From the NCBI GenBank assembly GCA_045589035.1, contig JAZNFJ010000139.1:1-5034 (forward strand): a stretch of DNA of 5,034 nucleotides. Reading direction: 5' to 3'. Under the pieces are notes generated by a model, which ran no database searches, was not told the origin of the DNA, and saw only the letters and a program-made list of their open reading frames with translations. This DNA comes from Avoscillospira sp045589035. Its GTDB lineage: Bacteria; Bacillota; Clostridia; Oscillospirales; Oscillospiraceae. This document shows, piece by piece, positions 1-5,033 of this stretch. The translations under genes and the position numbers were made by a program. The first letter of the stretch is position 1. Each line of letters begins with the position of its first letter.

Positions 1-1
1 G

Positions 2-832
2 GCGGAATTTCGCCGGGATGTGATCGTACCTTTTGAGCAGGTCTATCAGTCCGGTGGTACACCCAACCCCTGTATTTTCTGCAATAAAACACTCAAATTT
101 GGAAAGTTTCTGGAAGAAGCCATGACTTTGGGCTATGATGCCATTGCCACCGGCCACTACGCCCGTATCCGGCAGGAAAACGGCAGATACCTGCTCTATA
201 CTGCCAGGGACAAAACCAAGGACCAGACCTATATGCTCTATCACTTGAGCCAGCAACAGCTTGCCAAAGTGCAGCTGCCCATGGGCGAATTTACCAAGGA
301 GGAGGCCAGAGCCAAAGCTATGGAGGCGGGACTTCCCGTGGCTTTCAAGCATGACAGTCAGGACATCTGCTTCATCCCCGACGGAGATTATCTCAAATTT
401 CTTCTGGAAGACGGCATTGTGCCCCAGAAGGGCAATTTCATCGGTCCCAAGGGCGAAAATCTCGGCCCCCACAAGGGTCTGGAAGCCTACACCATGGGCC
501 AGAGGAGAGGTCTGGATGTGGCCTACGGCAGCCGGATTTATGTGGTGGGCAAGCAGGGGACCGATGTGCTGCTGGGCGAGAACGAAAAACTGTTCTCCAC
601 CCGGGTTTTGGTGGAGGATGTAAACTTCATCCCCTTTGACCGGCTGGATGCCCCCATCCGCGCCCAGGCCAAGCTGCGGTACACCCCCAAGGGTGCCGAC
701 TGCACCATTTTCCCCACCGAAACCGGTGTAGTACTGGAATTTGACCAGCCCCAGAGAGCCGTGACTCCCGGGCAGGCCGCTGTGTTCTACGACGGTGATC
801 TGCTCCTCGGCGGCGGTACGATTATTGGATAA
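2..832 (+). CDS. mnmA: tRNA-specific 2-thiouridylase MnmA, 5'-truncated by window edge
   Basis: MnmA is a cytoplasmic enzyme that adenylates U34 of tRNA-Lys, -Glu and -Gln and replaces its 2-oxygen with sulfur relayed from a cysteine desulfurase. The reading frame is open from base 2, so the gene starts outside the window; a GTG at 20 is internal, not a start. The 276 visible codons contain the family signature TPNPCIFCN, with the catalytic cysteine at codon 71-73, then ATGHYAR, KDQTYMLYHL, and SQDICFIP with the second catalytic cysteine at codon 368-370. GQRRGL and the C-terminal beta-barrel region follow. Relative to E. coli MnmA (Cys102 and Cys199) about 75-80 N-terminal residues are missing, including the SGGVDSS-type PP-loop. 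The spacing between the two cysteines matches the family, so the visible part looks intact. The TAA stop lies in the terminator stem shared with the convergent gene. Identification is firm. Confidence 0.96.
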   Translation, partial: AEFRRDVIVPFEQVYQSGGTPNPCIFCNKTLKFGKFLEEAMTLGYDAIATGHYARIRQENGRYLLYTARDKTKDQTYMLYHLSQQQLAKVQLPMGEFTKEEARAKAMEAGLPVAFKHDSQDICFIPDGDYLKFLLEDGIVPQKGNFIGPKGENLGPHKGLEAYTMGQRRGLDVAYGSRIYVVGKQGTDVLLGENEKLFSTRVLVEDVNFIPFDRLDAPIRAQAKLRYTPKGADCTIFPTETGVVLEFDQPQRAVTPGQAAVFYDGDLLLGGGTIIG

Positions 833-867
833 GAAAAAACTCCCCAATGGGGAGTTTTTTCTTATCC
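827..867. terminator. Bidirectional terminator, perfect 19-bp inverted repeat
   Basis: Arms at 827-845 and 849-867 are exact reverse complements with a 3-nt loop (AAT). The core is CTCCCC/GGGGAG flanked by an A-run on one side and a T-run on the other, so each strand reads as a GC stem followed by TTTTTTCTT. This is the classic form of a rho-independent terminator that works in both directions. It separates mnmA (plus) from the membrane protein gene (minus). Both TAA stops (830-832 and 864-862) lie inside the arms. Confidence 0.93.
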
Positions 868-1476
868 CGGTGTGGAAATTTCCATATATCCCCATCCGTT
901 GCCATAGAAGCGAATCACATATTGCTTTTCATCATAGCCATGAGGTCCATAGGGTTCCGGGAAGCCAATCCAAAGCCATACCATATCGCTTTCCACGGAA
1001 ACATCCTTCACATACAGGCCTTCGATATCTTCATTGGGCGCAATAAAGGTCTCCAAAATCCACTGCTGGTCGCCTCTTTCAAAGGCATCCTGCACATCCT
1101 GTGCCGTATAGAGTCCGAAGCGAATACAGCTGCCTTCAGCCTGCGTTTCCGACTCAGCAGGTGCTTCCTCCACCTCGGCTTCTTCCATAGGTGCTTCTTC
1201 TGTTTTGTATTCGTGGTCTTCCGCAATGGATTCCTCCACCACACAATCTGCCACAGGCGATTCCATGGGGGCTTCGGCCTCGCTCTTTTCCATGGATGCA
1301 CCGCAGCCCATGGGGAAATAGGGCAATGCCAGCACACTCAGACTGACCACCAGCACCAGACAGGCCGCCAGAGAGGCCCACTTTTTCCATTGACTGTGGA
1401 ACTTCTTATGCTCCGCCATATGCAGCAGGTCTTCGCCCACATCGCCCAGCGCCCGGAGCAGATCTTCCTTTTTCAT
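862..1476 (-). CDS. Single-pass membrane protein with acidic linker, putative anti-sigma factor
   Basis: This 204-aa protein follows the ECF sigma gene with a 4-nt ATGA overlap, so the two are probably translationally coupled and made in fixed proportion. Seen: residues 1-33 are a charged, probably cytoplasmic segment (MKKEDLLRALGDVGEDLL...); residues 34-54 are one hydrophobic helix (ASLAACLVLVVSLSVLALPYF) preceded by WKKW, suggesting N-in orientation; residues 61-115 are a low-complexity linker rich in Glu, Ala and Pro; residues 116-204 form an aromatic-rich, probably extracytoplasmic domain (FGLYTAQDVQDAF...GWGYMEI). An AGGTG at 1488-1484, 7 nt before the ATG, supports the start. The topology and position fit the membrane regulators paired with ECF sigmas in Clostridia. 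I see no HxxxCxxC zinc motif, so it is not a ZAS-type anti-sigma. Gene and topology are clear; the anti-sigma role is inferred. Confidence 0.82.
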   Translation of the reverse strand: MKKEDLLRALGDVGEDLLHMAEHKKFHSQWKKWASLAACLVLVVSLSVLALPYFPMGCGASMEKSEAEAPMESPVADCVVEESIAEDHEYKTEEAPMEEAEVEEAPAESETQAEGSCIRFGLYTAQDVQDAFERGDQQWILETFIAPNEDIEGLYVKDVSVESDMVWLWIGFPEPYGPHGYDEKQYVIRFYGNGWGYMEISTPG

Positions 1477-2033
1477 ACAGCCACACCTGCCTTCTCCAGA
1501 TAAGTCTTCAGCTTCTGACGGGTGCGGTACAGGCAGGATTTCACACTACCCTCCGCCATTTTGTACCGCTTGGCAATATCCGCCGTACTGTCCACATACC
1601 AGTATCGCCGCAGGAACACGCAGCAATCCCGTTCCGGCAGATCCCGCAGAAACCGATCCAGCAGGCGGCTCAGTTCTTTCAGTGCCAGTTCCTCTTCCAC
1701 ATCTTCACCGGAAGAAATGCACTGCCCCAATTCTTCCAATGCCACCGGCAGCTGTCCGCTGCCCCGCTTAACCGCGTGGCTCAGTTTATAGCGATCCAGA
1801 GAGAGATTGCGGGTGATCTTTCCCAGAAATGCCGAAAGGATATTGGGCCTTTGGGGCGGCATGGCATTCCATGCCCGGAGCCATGTGTCATTGACGCACT
1901 CATCGGAATCCTCCCGGTTCTGGAGGATATTAAAGGCAATGCTGTGGCAGTAACTTCCGTATTTGCAGTCGGTTTCTTCCAATGCTTTTTCATCTCTTGC
2001 CCAGTACAGGGCAATGATTCCGTTATCATCCAA
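1473..2033 (-). CDS. ECF-type sigma-70 family RNA polymerase sigma factor
   Basis: This 186-aa protein has the two-domain layout of an ECF sigma factor, which directs RNA polymerase to a small regulon, often in response to envelope signals. Region 2 spans about residues 8-83, with YGSYCHSIAFNIL, the acidic REDSDECVNDTWLRAW stretch and the DNA-contacting helix ITRNLSLDRYK. A linker with many acidic residues follows (about 99-120). Region 4 is at about 125-180, with LPERDCCVFLRRYWY, the helix-turn-helix STADIAKRYKMAEGSVKS and CLYRTRQKLKTYLEK. Length is normal for the family. The start is TTG: a strong AAGGAG lies 9 nt upstream and an in-frame TGA sits 7 nt upstream, leaving no earlier start. 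The gene ends overlapping the putative anti-sigma gene, forming a two-gene operon. The exact ECF subgroup and regulon cannot be told from sequence alone. Confidence 0.92.
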   Translation of the reverse strand: MDDNGIIALYWARDEKALEETDCKYGSYCHSIAFNILQNREDSDECVNDTWLRAWNAMPPQRPNILSAFLGKITRNLSLDRYKLSHAVKRGSGQLPVALEELGQCISSGEDVEEELALKELSRLLDRFLRDLPERDCCVFLRRYWYVDSTADIAKRYKMAEGSVKSCLYRTRQKLKTYLEKAGVAV

Positions 2034-2042
2034 GGCTTCTCA

Positions 2043-2048
2043 CTCCTT
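2043..2048 (-). promoter_or_regulatory. Ribosome binding site fixing the TTG start of the sigma gene
   Basis: On the minus strand AAGGAG is followed by 9 nt and then TTG GAT GAT. The in-frame TGA located between this site and the TTG rules out an upstream start. An ATG one base out of phase nearby (ATGATAAC) does not give the sigma frame. Confidence 0.8.
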
Positions 2049-2059
2049 CTATGAGTAAA

Positions 2060-2085
2060 GACGACAAATTTTCCCATTGGTTCTT
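2060..2085 (-). promoter_or_regulatory. Possible ECF-type promoter (AAGAAC-N16-CGTC) for the sigma operon
   Basis: On the minus strand AAGAAC (2085-2080) is followed after exactly 16 nt by CGTC (2063-2060). Known ECF promoters of Firmicutes share a -35 AAC motif and a -10 CGTC or CGTA at 16-17 nt. The outer -35 bases do not match the TGAAAC form. A transcript would start only about 10 nt before the ribosome binding site. If real, it would let the sigma factor activate its own operon. The match is short and could be chance. Confidence 0.3.
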
Positions 2086-2094
2086 ATTACCTTC

Positions 2095-2123
2095 ATTATA
2101 ACACCAAACCCCCGGGGCTGCAA
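2095..2123 (-). promoter_or_regulatory. Sigma-A type extended -10 promoter for the sigma/anti-sigma operon
   Basis: On the minus strand a perfect TATAAT (2100-2095) is preceded by TG one base upstream (TGTTATAAT), an extended -10. At 17 bp lies TTGCAG (2123-2118), matching TTGACA only in its first three bases. The extended -10 can compensate for a weak -35. The transcript would carry a leader of about 55 nt before the TTG start. The -35 candidate sits in the loop of the preceding gene's terminator hairpin. Confidence 0.65.
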
Positions 2124-2136
2124 TGTCCCGGGGGTT
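2107..2136 (-). terminator. GC-rich hairpin terminator after the carboxypeptidase gene
   Basis: AACCCCCGGG (2107-2116) and CCCGGGGGTT (2127-2136) form a perfect 10-bp stem with a 10-nt loop. It starts 4 nt past the stop codon of the minus-strand carboxypeptidase. The following minus-strand sequence is TTTGGTGTTATAAT, a weak T-tract, so termination may be incomplete and some read-through into the sigma operon is possible. Confidence 0.6.
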
Positions 2137-2140
2137 ACGG

Positions 2141-3277
2141 TTATCGATAGCAAATATGCTGCAGAAGATCCTTGGTGATCTGCCACAAAGTACGACGGGG
2201 TACATTCTGTGGTGCAACCAGCGGGATGGAGGCCAGCAGTTCCCCGTTGGATTTGACCGTCAGTGTTCCCAGCCGCTGGCCTGCCTCCACCGGGGCGGTG
2301 ACACCCTCCGCCACCTCCACCTGTGTGGTAATGCCGTTTTTCTTGCTCTTTTCGATGAGCAAGGGCGCATTATCCTCCGGCACAGGCGCGATCTCCTGTT
2401 CCATACCCAGCGTCACAGGCACAGGGGGAATGTCCTCTCCCGGCTCCGGCTGCAGCAGAGTATAGTTGGCAAAGCCATAGTCCATCAGCTGCTTTGCCGA
2501 CTGAAACCGCTCGGCAGAACTGGAGCAATGGAGCACCACCGCCACATATTCCACCCCACCCCGCATGGCAGAGGCGGAAAGGCAGTGCCCGGCAGAGGAG
2601 GTATAACCGGTTTTCAGCCCTGTGGTACCCTGATAAAACCGCACCAGCTTGTTGGTGTTGGACAGCCCAAACTCACCGTTTCGAACCGTATCCATCCAGA
2701 TGGTGGTATACTTGCGGATATCATCATGCTTCAGCAGTTCCCGGGACATGACCGCAATATCATGGGCAGAGGTCAGATGCTCCGATGCATTGGCATCGTC
2801 ATCAAGGCCCGTACAGTTGACGAAATAGGTATCTGCCATGCCCAGTTCCGCCGCACGGCTGTTCATCATGGCTACAAAGGCCGATTCCGACCCGGCAATA
2901 TGTTCTGCCAGAGCCGTGGCACAATCGTTGGCGGAGGACACCACCACCGATTTGAGCATCTCATCCATGGTCATCTGCTCCCCGGCTTCCAGATAGACCT
3001 GACTGCCGCCCTTGTTGGCGGCAAATTCCGAAGCCACCACCGTATCATCCCAGCTGATTCTGCCGTTTTCCAGAGCTTCCATAACCAAAAGCAAGGTCAT
3101 GACCTTGGTGACCGAGGCAGGCGCCAGCCGTTCATGGGCATTCTTTTCATAGAGGACTGTTCCCGTTGCCGCTTCCATCAAAATGGCAGACGGCGCAGCC
3201 ACCTCCAGTTCCGCCGCCTGCACCCATGGAGTCAGACACAGCAGCACCAAAATCAGACAAACCGTTCGTTTCCACAT
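2141..3277 (-). CDS. Secreted D-alanyl-D-alanine carboxypeptidase, peptidase family S11 (DacF/PBP5-like)
   Basis: This 378-aa penicillin-binding protein removes the terminal D-Ala from peptidoglycan pentapeptides outside the cytoplasmic membrane. Seen: a signal peptide at 1-22 (MWKRTVCLILVLLCL...VQAA) with likely cleavage near AA/E; the catalytic tetrad SVTK at 55-58 (Ser55 nucleophile, Lys58); SAN at 115-117; KTG at 222-224 within GLKTGYTSSAGHC. The C-terminal PBP5-type beta domain is at about 275-350, and the end (TLWQITKDLLQHICYR) is an amphipathic helix of the kind that anchors these enzymes to the membrane. The ATG at 3277 is chosen because GGAAGGG lies 8 nt upstream and the signal peptide begins there; the frame is open for another 217 codons upstream but that overlaps mtaB. 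All active-site motifs are present. It could be called dacF or dacA; the exact paralogue is not determinable here. Confidence 0.95.
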   Translation of the reverse strand: MWKRTVCLILVLLCLTPWVQAAELEVAAPSAILMEAATGTVLYEKNAHERLAPASVTKVMTLLLVMEALENGRISWDDTVVASEFAANKGGSQVYLEAGEQMTMDEMLKSVVVSSANDCATALAEHIAGSESAFVAMMNSRAAELGMADTYFVNCTGLDDDANASEHLTSAHDIAVMSRELLKHDDIRKYTTIWMDTVRNGEFGLSNTNKLVRFYQGTTGLKTGYTSSAGHCLSASAMRGGVEYVAVVLHCSSSAERFQSAKQLMDYGFANYTLLQPEPGEDIPPVPVTLGMEQEIAPVPEDNAPLLIEKSKKNGITTQVEVAEGVTAPVEAGQRLGTLTVKSNGELLASIPLVAPQNVPRRTLWQITKDLLQHICYR

Positions 3278-3346
3278 AGTTTTCACCCTTCCATCCGCTT
3301 TGTACAAGGGTATGAGGGTTGTCTTTCCAAAATTCCTCCCCTGTAC

Positions 3347-3363
3347 TTTCTGCGGTTTCTGCG
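3347..3363. repeat. Short tandem repeat, two copies of TTTCTGCG
   Basis: TTTCTGCG occurs at 3347-3354 and again at 3356-3363, a 9-bp period, directly upstream of the plus-strand TATAAT at 3365. It fills the space where a -35 spacer would lie. It could be a binding site on one face of the DNA or simply chance. Confidence 0.35.
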
Positions 3364-3390
3364 TTATAATGAAATAGGTGATACTATGAA
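3363..3390 (-). promoter_or_regulatory. Candidate divergent promoter for the carboxypeptidase gene
   Basis: On the minus strand TATAAC (3368-3363) has five of six -10 matches, and TTCATA (3390-3385) sits 16 bp upstream with four of six -35 matches. The transcript leader would be about 80 nt. The -10 overlaps the plus-strand TATAAT because TTATAA is self-complementary. No better candidate was found in 3278-3362, but support is weak. Confidence 0.3.
3365..3370 (+). promoter_or_regulatory. Candidate -10 element for mtaB
   Basis: A perfect TATAAT lies 15 nt before the mtaB ATG. The -35 position at 17 bp (TGTACT, 3342-3347) matches only three of six bases. Transcription would start near 3377, inside the AGGTG ribosome binding site (3376-3380), giving an almost leaderless mRNA. 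Either the leader really is very short or the true promoter is elsewhere. Confidence 0.4.
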
Positions 3391-4672
3391 ATATGCCATT
3401 TACACCTTGGGCTGCAAGGTCAATCAATATGAAACACAGGCCATGGAGCAAATTCTCTCCGGACGCGGTCATGAACAGGGTTCTTTCGATGAACGATGCG
3501 ACTGCTATATCATCAACACCTGCACCGTCACAGCCGTTTCCGACAAGAAATCCCGGAATATCATCCGCCGGGTGCGGAAGCTGAACGAGCATGCCGTCAT
3601 CGGTGTTTGCGGCTGTTATGCGCAGGTAGATCCGGATGCGGTCACGGCTCTGGATGTGGATGTGGTGGTGGGCACCAGCGGCAGAGAGGAATTCTTGCGT
3701 CAGCTGGAACAGGCCGCCCAGGAAAAGACCCGCTATACCTGCGTGGATGATGCCCTGCGCCGCCGGGAATTTGAAGTCCTGCCCGCTGGCGGTATGGCTG
3801 CCCGCACCCGCGCCCTGATTAAAGTGCAGGACGGCTGCTGTAATTTCTGCACCTACTGCATCATCCCCTATGCCAGAGGTCCCATCCGTTCCCTGCCCCT
3901 GCAGACAGCCTTGGAGCAAGCCGTCCAATGTGCCGAAGCCGGTTACAAGGAGCTGGTCATCACCGGCATTGAGATCTCCTCCTGGGGTGTGGATTTTAAG
4001 GACGGCAGCAAGCTGCAGGATCTACTCTCCGCATTGTGCGAAGCCGTGCCCCAGTGCCGCATCCGTCTTGGCTCTCTGGAACCCCGGACGGTGGATGAGG
4101 ATTTCTGCCGCACCCTTGCCAAATATTCCAATCTCTGCCCTCAGTTCCATCTGAGCCTCCAGAGCGGCAGCGATTCGGTCCTGAAGCGGATGAAGCGGAA
4201 ATACGATACGGCAAGGTATCTGGAAAGTGTCCGGCTGCTGAACGAGTATTTCCCCCATTGCGCCATTACCACAGACCTGATCGTAGCATTCCCCGGCGAA
4301 ACGGAGGAAGAATTTGCCGAAAGTCTGGACTTTATGAAACAATGCCGGTTTGCCATGGTCCATGTGTTCCCCTACTCCCGCCGGGAAGGCACGCCCGCTG
4401 CCAAAATGCCCGGTCAACACCCCAATACTGTAAAAGAAGCCCGCTCCGCTGCAGCAGCGCAGGTAGCAGCCGAACTGGAAACGGAATATCTGGAAGCCAT
4501 GATCGGCAGCGGTGTTCCTGTCCTGTTTGAGCAGGTGGAACATGGGCTGTTCACCGGTCACGCACCCAATTATGTGAAGGTCTATGCCGATGGTAAGGAT
4601 CTGCAGAATATCGTCAAACAAGTAAAAATCACCGGTCTGTTCCGGGACGGTGTGGTGGGAGAAATTTCCTAA
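3386..4672 (+). CDS. mtaB: tRNA t6A37 methylthiotransferase MtaB (radical SAM)
   Basis: MtaB converts t6A at position 37 of ANN-decoding tRNAs (tRNA-Lys in Bacillus) to ms2t6A, using two [4Fe-4S] clusters and S-adenosylmethionine. This 428-aa protein has the full family plan. The N-terminal UPF0004 domain carries the auxiliary-cluster cysteines C10 (TLGCKVNQYET), C46 (NTCTVT) and C77 (GCYAQ). The radical SAM core at about 135-340 has the CxxxCxxC motif at C151, C155, C158 (CCNFCTYCIIPYARG), followed by GIEISSWG, HLSLQSGSD and TTDLIVAFPGET. A TRAM RNA-binding domain follows at about 372-427. TLGCKVNQYET and the GIEISSWG motif favour MtaB over MiaB or RimO. The start has AGGTG at 5 nt spacing and gives the standard MtaB N-terminus; the same frame is open for 421 codons upstream but lies antisense to the carboxypeptidase. 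It is divergent from that gene. No clear terminator follows the stop. Confidence 0.95.
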   Translation: MKYAIYTLGCKVNQYETQAMEQILSGRGHEQGSFDERCDCYIINTCTVTAVSDKKSRNIIRRVRKLNEHAVIGVCGCYAQVDPDAVTALDVDVVVGTSGREEFLRQLEQAAQEKTRYTCVDDALRRREFEVLPAGGMAARTRALIKVQDGCCNFCTYCIIPYARGPIRSLPLQTALEQAVQCAEAGYKELVITGIEISSWGVDFKDGSKLQDLLSALCEAVPQCRIRLGSLEPRTVDEDFCRTLAKYSNLCPQFHLSLQSGSDSVLKRMKRKYDTARYLESVRLLNEYFPHCAITTDLIVAFPGETEEEFAESLDFMKQCRFAMVHVFPYSRREGTPAAKMPGQHPNTVKEARSAAAAQVAAELETEYLEAMIGSGVPVLFEQVEHGLFTGHAPNYVKVYADGKDLQNIVKQVKITGLFRDGVVGEIS

Positions 4673-4691
4673 TATTTTTTGAAAATAAGTG

Positions 4692-4720
4692 TTGACAAAT
4701 CTCGCGTCTGTCGCTATAAT
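4692..4720 (+). promoter_or_regulatory. Consensus sigma-A promoter of the tRNA operon
   Basis: TTGACA (4692-4697) and TATAAT (4715-4720) are both perfect hexamers with the optimal 17-bp spacer, as expected for a strong stable-RNA promoter. The -35 begins 20 nt after the mtaB stop. Transcription should start near 4727, about 26 nt before the first tRNA. Confidence 0.93.
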
Positions 4721-4726
4721 GATACT

Positions 4727-4745
4727 CGCCCTGCAGAACTGGGCG
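4727..4745 (+). other. 5' leader hairpin of the pre-tRNA transcript
   Basis: CGCCC (4727-4731) and GGGCG (4741-4745) form a 5-bp all-GC stem around a 9-nt loop. The stem begins at the predicted transcription start and ends 7 nt before the mature tRNA-Met 5' end. It may protect the 5' end or present the leader to RNase P; this role is inferred. Confidence 0.45.
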
Positions 4746-4752
4746 CGTAAAT

Positions 4753-4828
4753 GGCGGCATAGCTCAGTTGGTAGAGCATTCGGTTCATACCCGGAGTGTC
4801 ATCTGTTCAAGTCAGATTGCCGCTACCA
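4753..4828 (+). tRNA. tRNA-Met(CAT), elongator type
   Basis: The 76-nt cloverleaf folds fully. The acceptor is GGCGGCA/TGCCGCT (with G1-U72 wobble), the D stem is GCTC/GAGC, the anticodon stem TTCGG/CCGGA carries loop TTCATAC, and the anticodon is CAT at 4786-4788. The T stem is ATCTG/CAGAT with loop TTCAAGT. Discriminator A73 is followed by an encoded CCA (4826-4828). The anticodon stem lacks the three consecutive G-C pairs of an initiator tRNA, and the GGTTCATACC core resembles elongator tRNA-Met of Firmicutes rather than the lysidine-modified tRNA-Ile2. It is the first gene of a two-tRNA operon. Confidence 0.93.
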
Positions 4829-4903
4829 GGCCCGTTGGTCAAGCGGTTAAGACACCGCCCTTTCACGGCGGTAACATGGGTTCGATTCCCGTACGGGTCA
4901 CCA
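4829..4903 (+). tRNA. tRNA-Glu(TTC)
   Basis: The 75-nt cloverleaf has acceptor GGCCCGT/ACGGGTC (one G-U pair), D stem GTC/GAC, anticodon stem CCGCC/GGCGG with loop CTTTCAC and anticodon TTC at 4862-4864. The T stem is ATGGG/CCCGT with loop TTCGATT, followed by A73 and encoded CCA (4901-4903). It begins at the base right after the CCA of tRNA-Met, so there is no spacer. Its U34 is an expected target of MnmA, encoded at the other end of the window. Confidence 0.95.
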
Positions 4904-4909
4904 AAAAGG

Positions 4910-4943
4910 AAAGGTCACACGAAAGTGTTACCTTTTTCTTTTT
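4910..4943 (+). terminator. Rho-independent terminator of the tRNA operon
   Basis: AAAGGT-C-ACAC (4910-4920) pairs with GTGT-T-ACCTTT (4925-4935) around a GAAA tetraloop, with one C/T mismatch, followed by TTTTTCTTTTT. The hairpin starts 7 nt after the tRNA-Glu CCA. Confidence 0.88.
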
Positions 4944-4962
4944 GTTTATCCGTATACCAAAG

Positions 4963-4979
4963 CGAACCCATCGGGTTCG
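4963..4979. other. Short GC hairpin with a T-arm-like right half
   Basis: CGAACCC (4963-4969) and GGGTTCG (4973-4979) form a perfect 7-bp stem with loop ATC. The right arm with its flank (GGGTTCGAAT) resembles a tRNA T-arm, but no matching 3' stem, acceptor or anticodon arm is present, so it is not called as a tRNA. Confidence 0.45.
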
Positions 4980-4984
4980 AATAC

Positions 4985-5033
4985 AAGCTTTTTCCTGCCG
5001 AAAGGCAGGCTGCTGTGCTTGCACAGCAAGCTT
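4985..5033 (+). other. Potential three-way-junction structure at the window edge
   Basis: Two copies of the palindrome AAGCTT (4985-4990 and 5028-5033) can pair as a closing stem. They enclose CCTGCC-GAAA-GGCAGG (4994-5009, GNRA tetraloop) and GCTGTG-CTTG-CACAGC (5012-5027, CUUG tetraloop). The 8-base string CAAGCTTT is also an exact direct repeat at 4984-4991 and 5027-5034. No coding potential is seen in 4944-5034. It could be a structured RNA, a gene leader or a copy of an intergenic repeat; the window ends too soon to decide. Confidence 0.4.

Noticed and set aside
1300..1320. A lipoprotein lipobox at PMGC (Cys58) of the putative anti-sigma protein
   Set aside because: The residues before the cysteine (P, M, G) do not fit the [LVI][ASTVI][GAS]C pattern, and a 33-residue charged segment precedes the hydrophobic helix.
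847..1503. A 218-codon plus-strand open frame over the membrane protein gene
   Set aside because: It starts in the terminator arm, is the complement of a gene with clear topology and operon context, and has no recognisable domain.
1473..3277. A dacF-spoIIA-sigF type sporulation locus (carboxypeptidase next to a sigma operon)
   Set aside because: The sigma protein has only ECF regions 2 and 4, and the partner gene follows it and is a membrane protein, unlike the cytoplasmic SpoIIAA/SpoIIAB that precede SigF. The resemblance is in order only.
2123..3385. A 421-codon open frame in phase with and upstream of mtaB, which would give an 849-aa fusion
   Set aside because: It is antisense to the carboxypeptidase gene, its translation is low-complexity and His/Arg-rich without any domain, and the MtaB family N-terminus begins exactly at 3386 behind a ribosome binding site.
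3278..3928. A 217-codon upstream extension of the carboxypeptidase frame
   Set aside because: It is antisense to mtaB, and the signal peptide and GGAAGGG site place the start at 3277.
4022..4621. A 199-codon minus-strand open frame inside mtaB
   Set aside because: It lies fully antisense to the radical SAM and TRAM domains and has no ribosome binding site or family features that I recognise.
4673..4687. TATTTT-TTG-AAAATA inverted repeat after mtaB as a terminator
   Set aside because: The stem is only six A-T pairs and no T-tract follows it, so stable termination is unlikely.
4970..4990. A third tRNA gene suggested by GGGTTCGAAT
   Set aside because: Only a T-loop-like motif is present; the bases after it do not pair to close a T stem, and no acceptor, D or anticodon arm is found.
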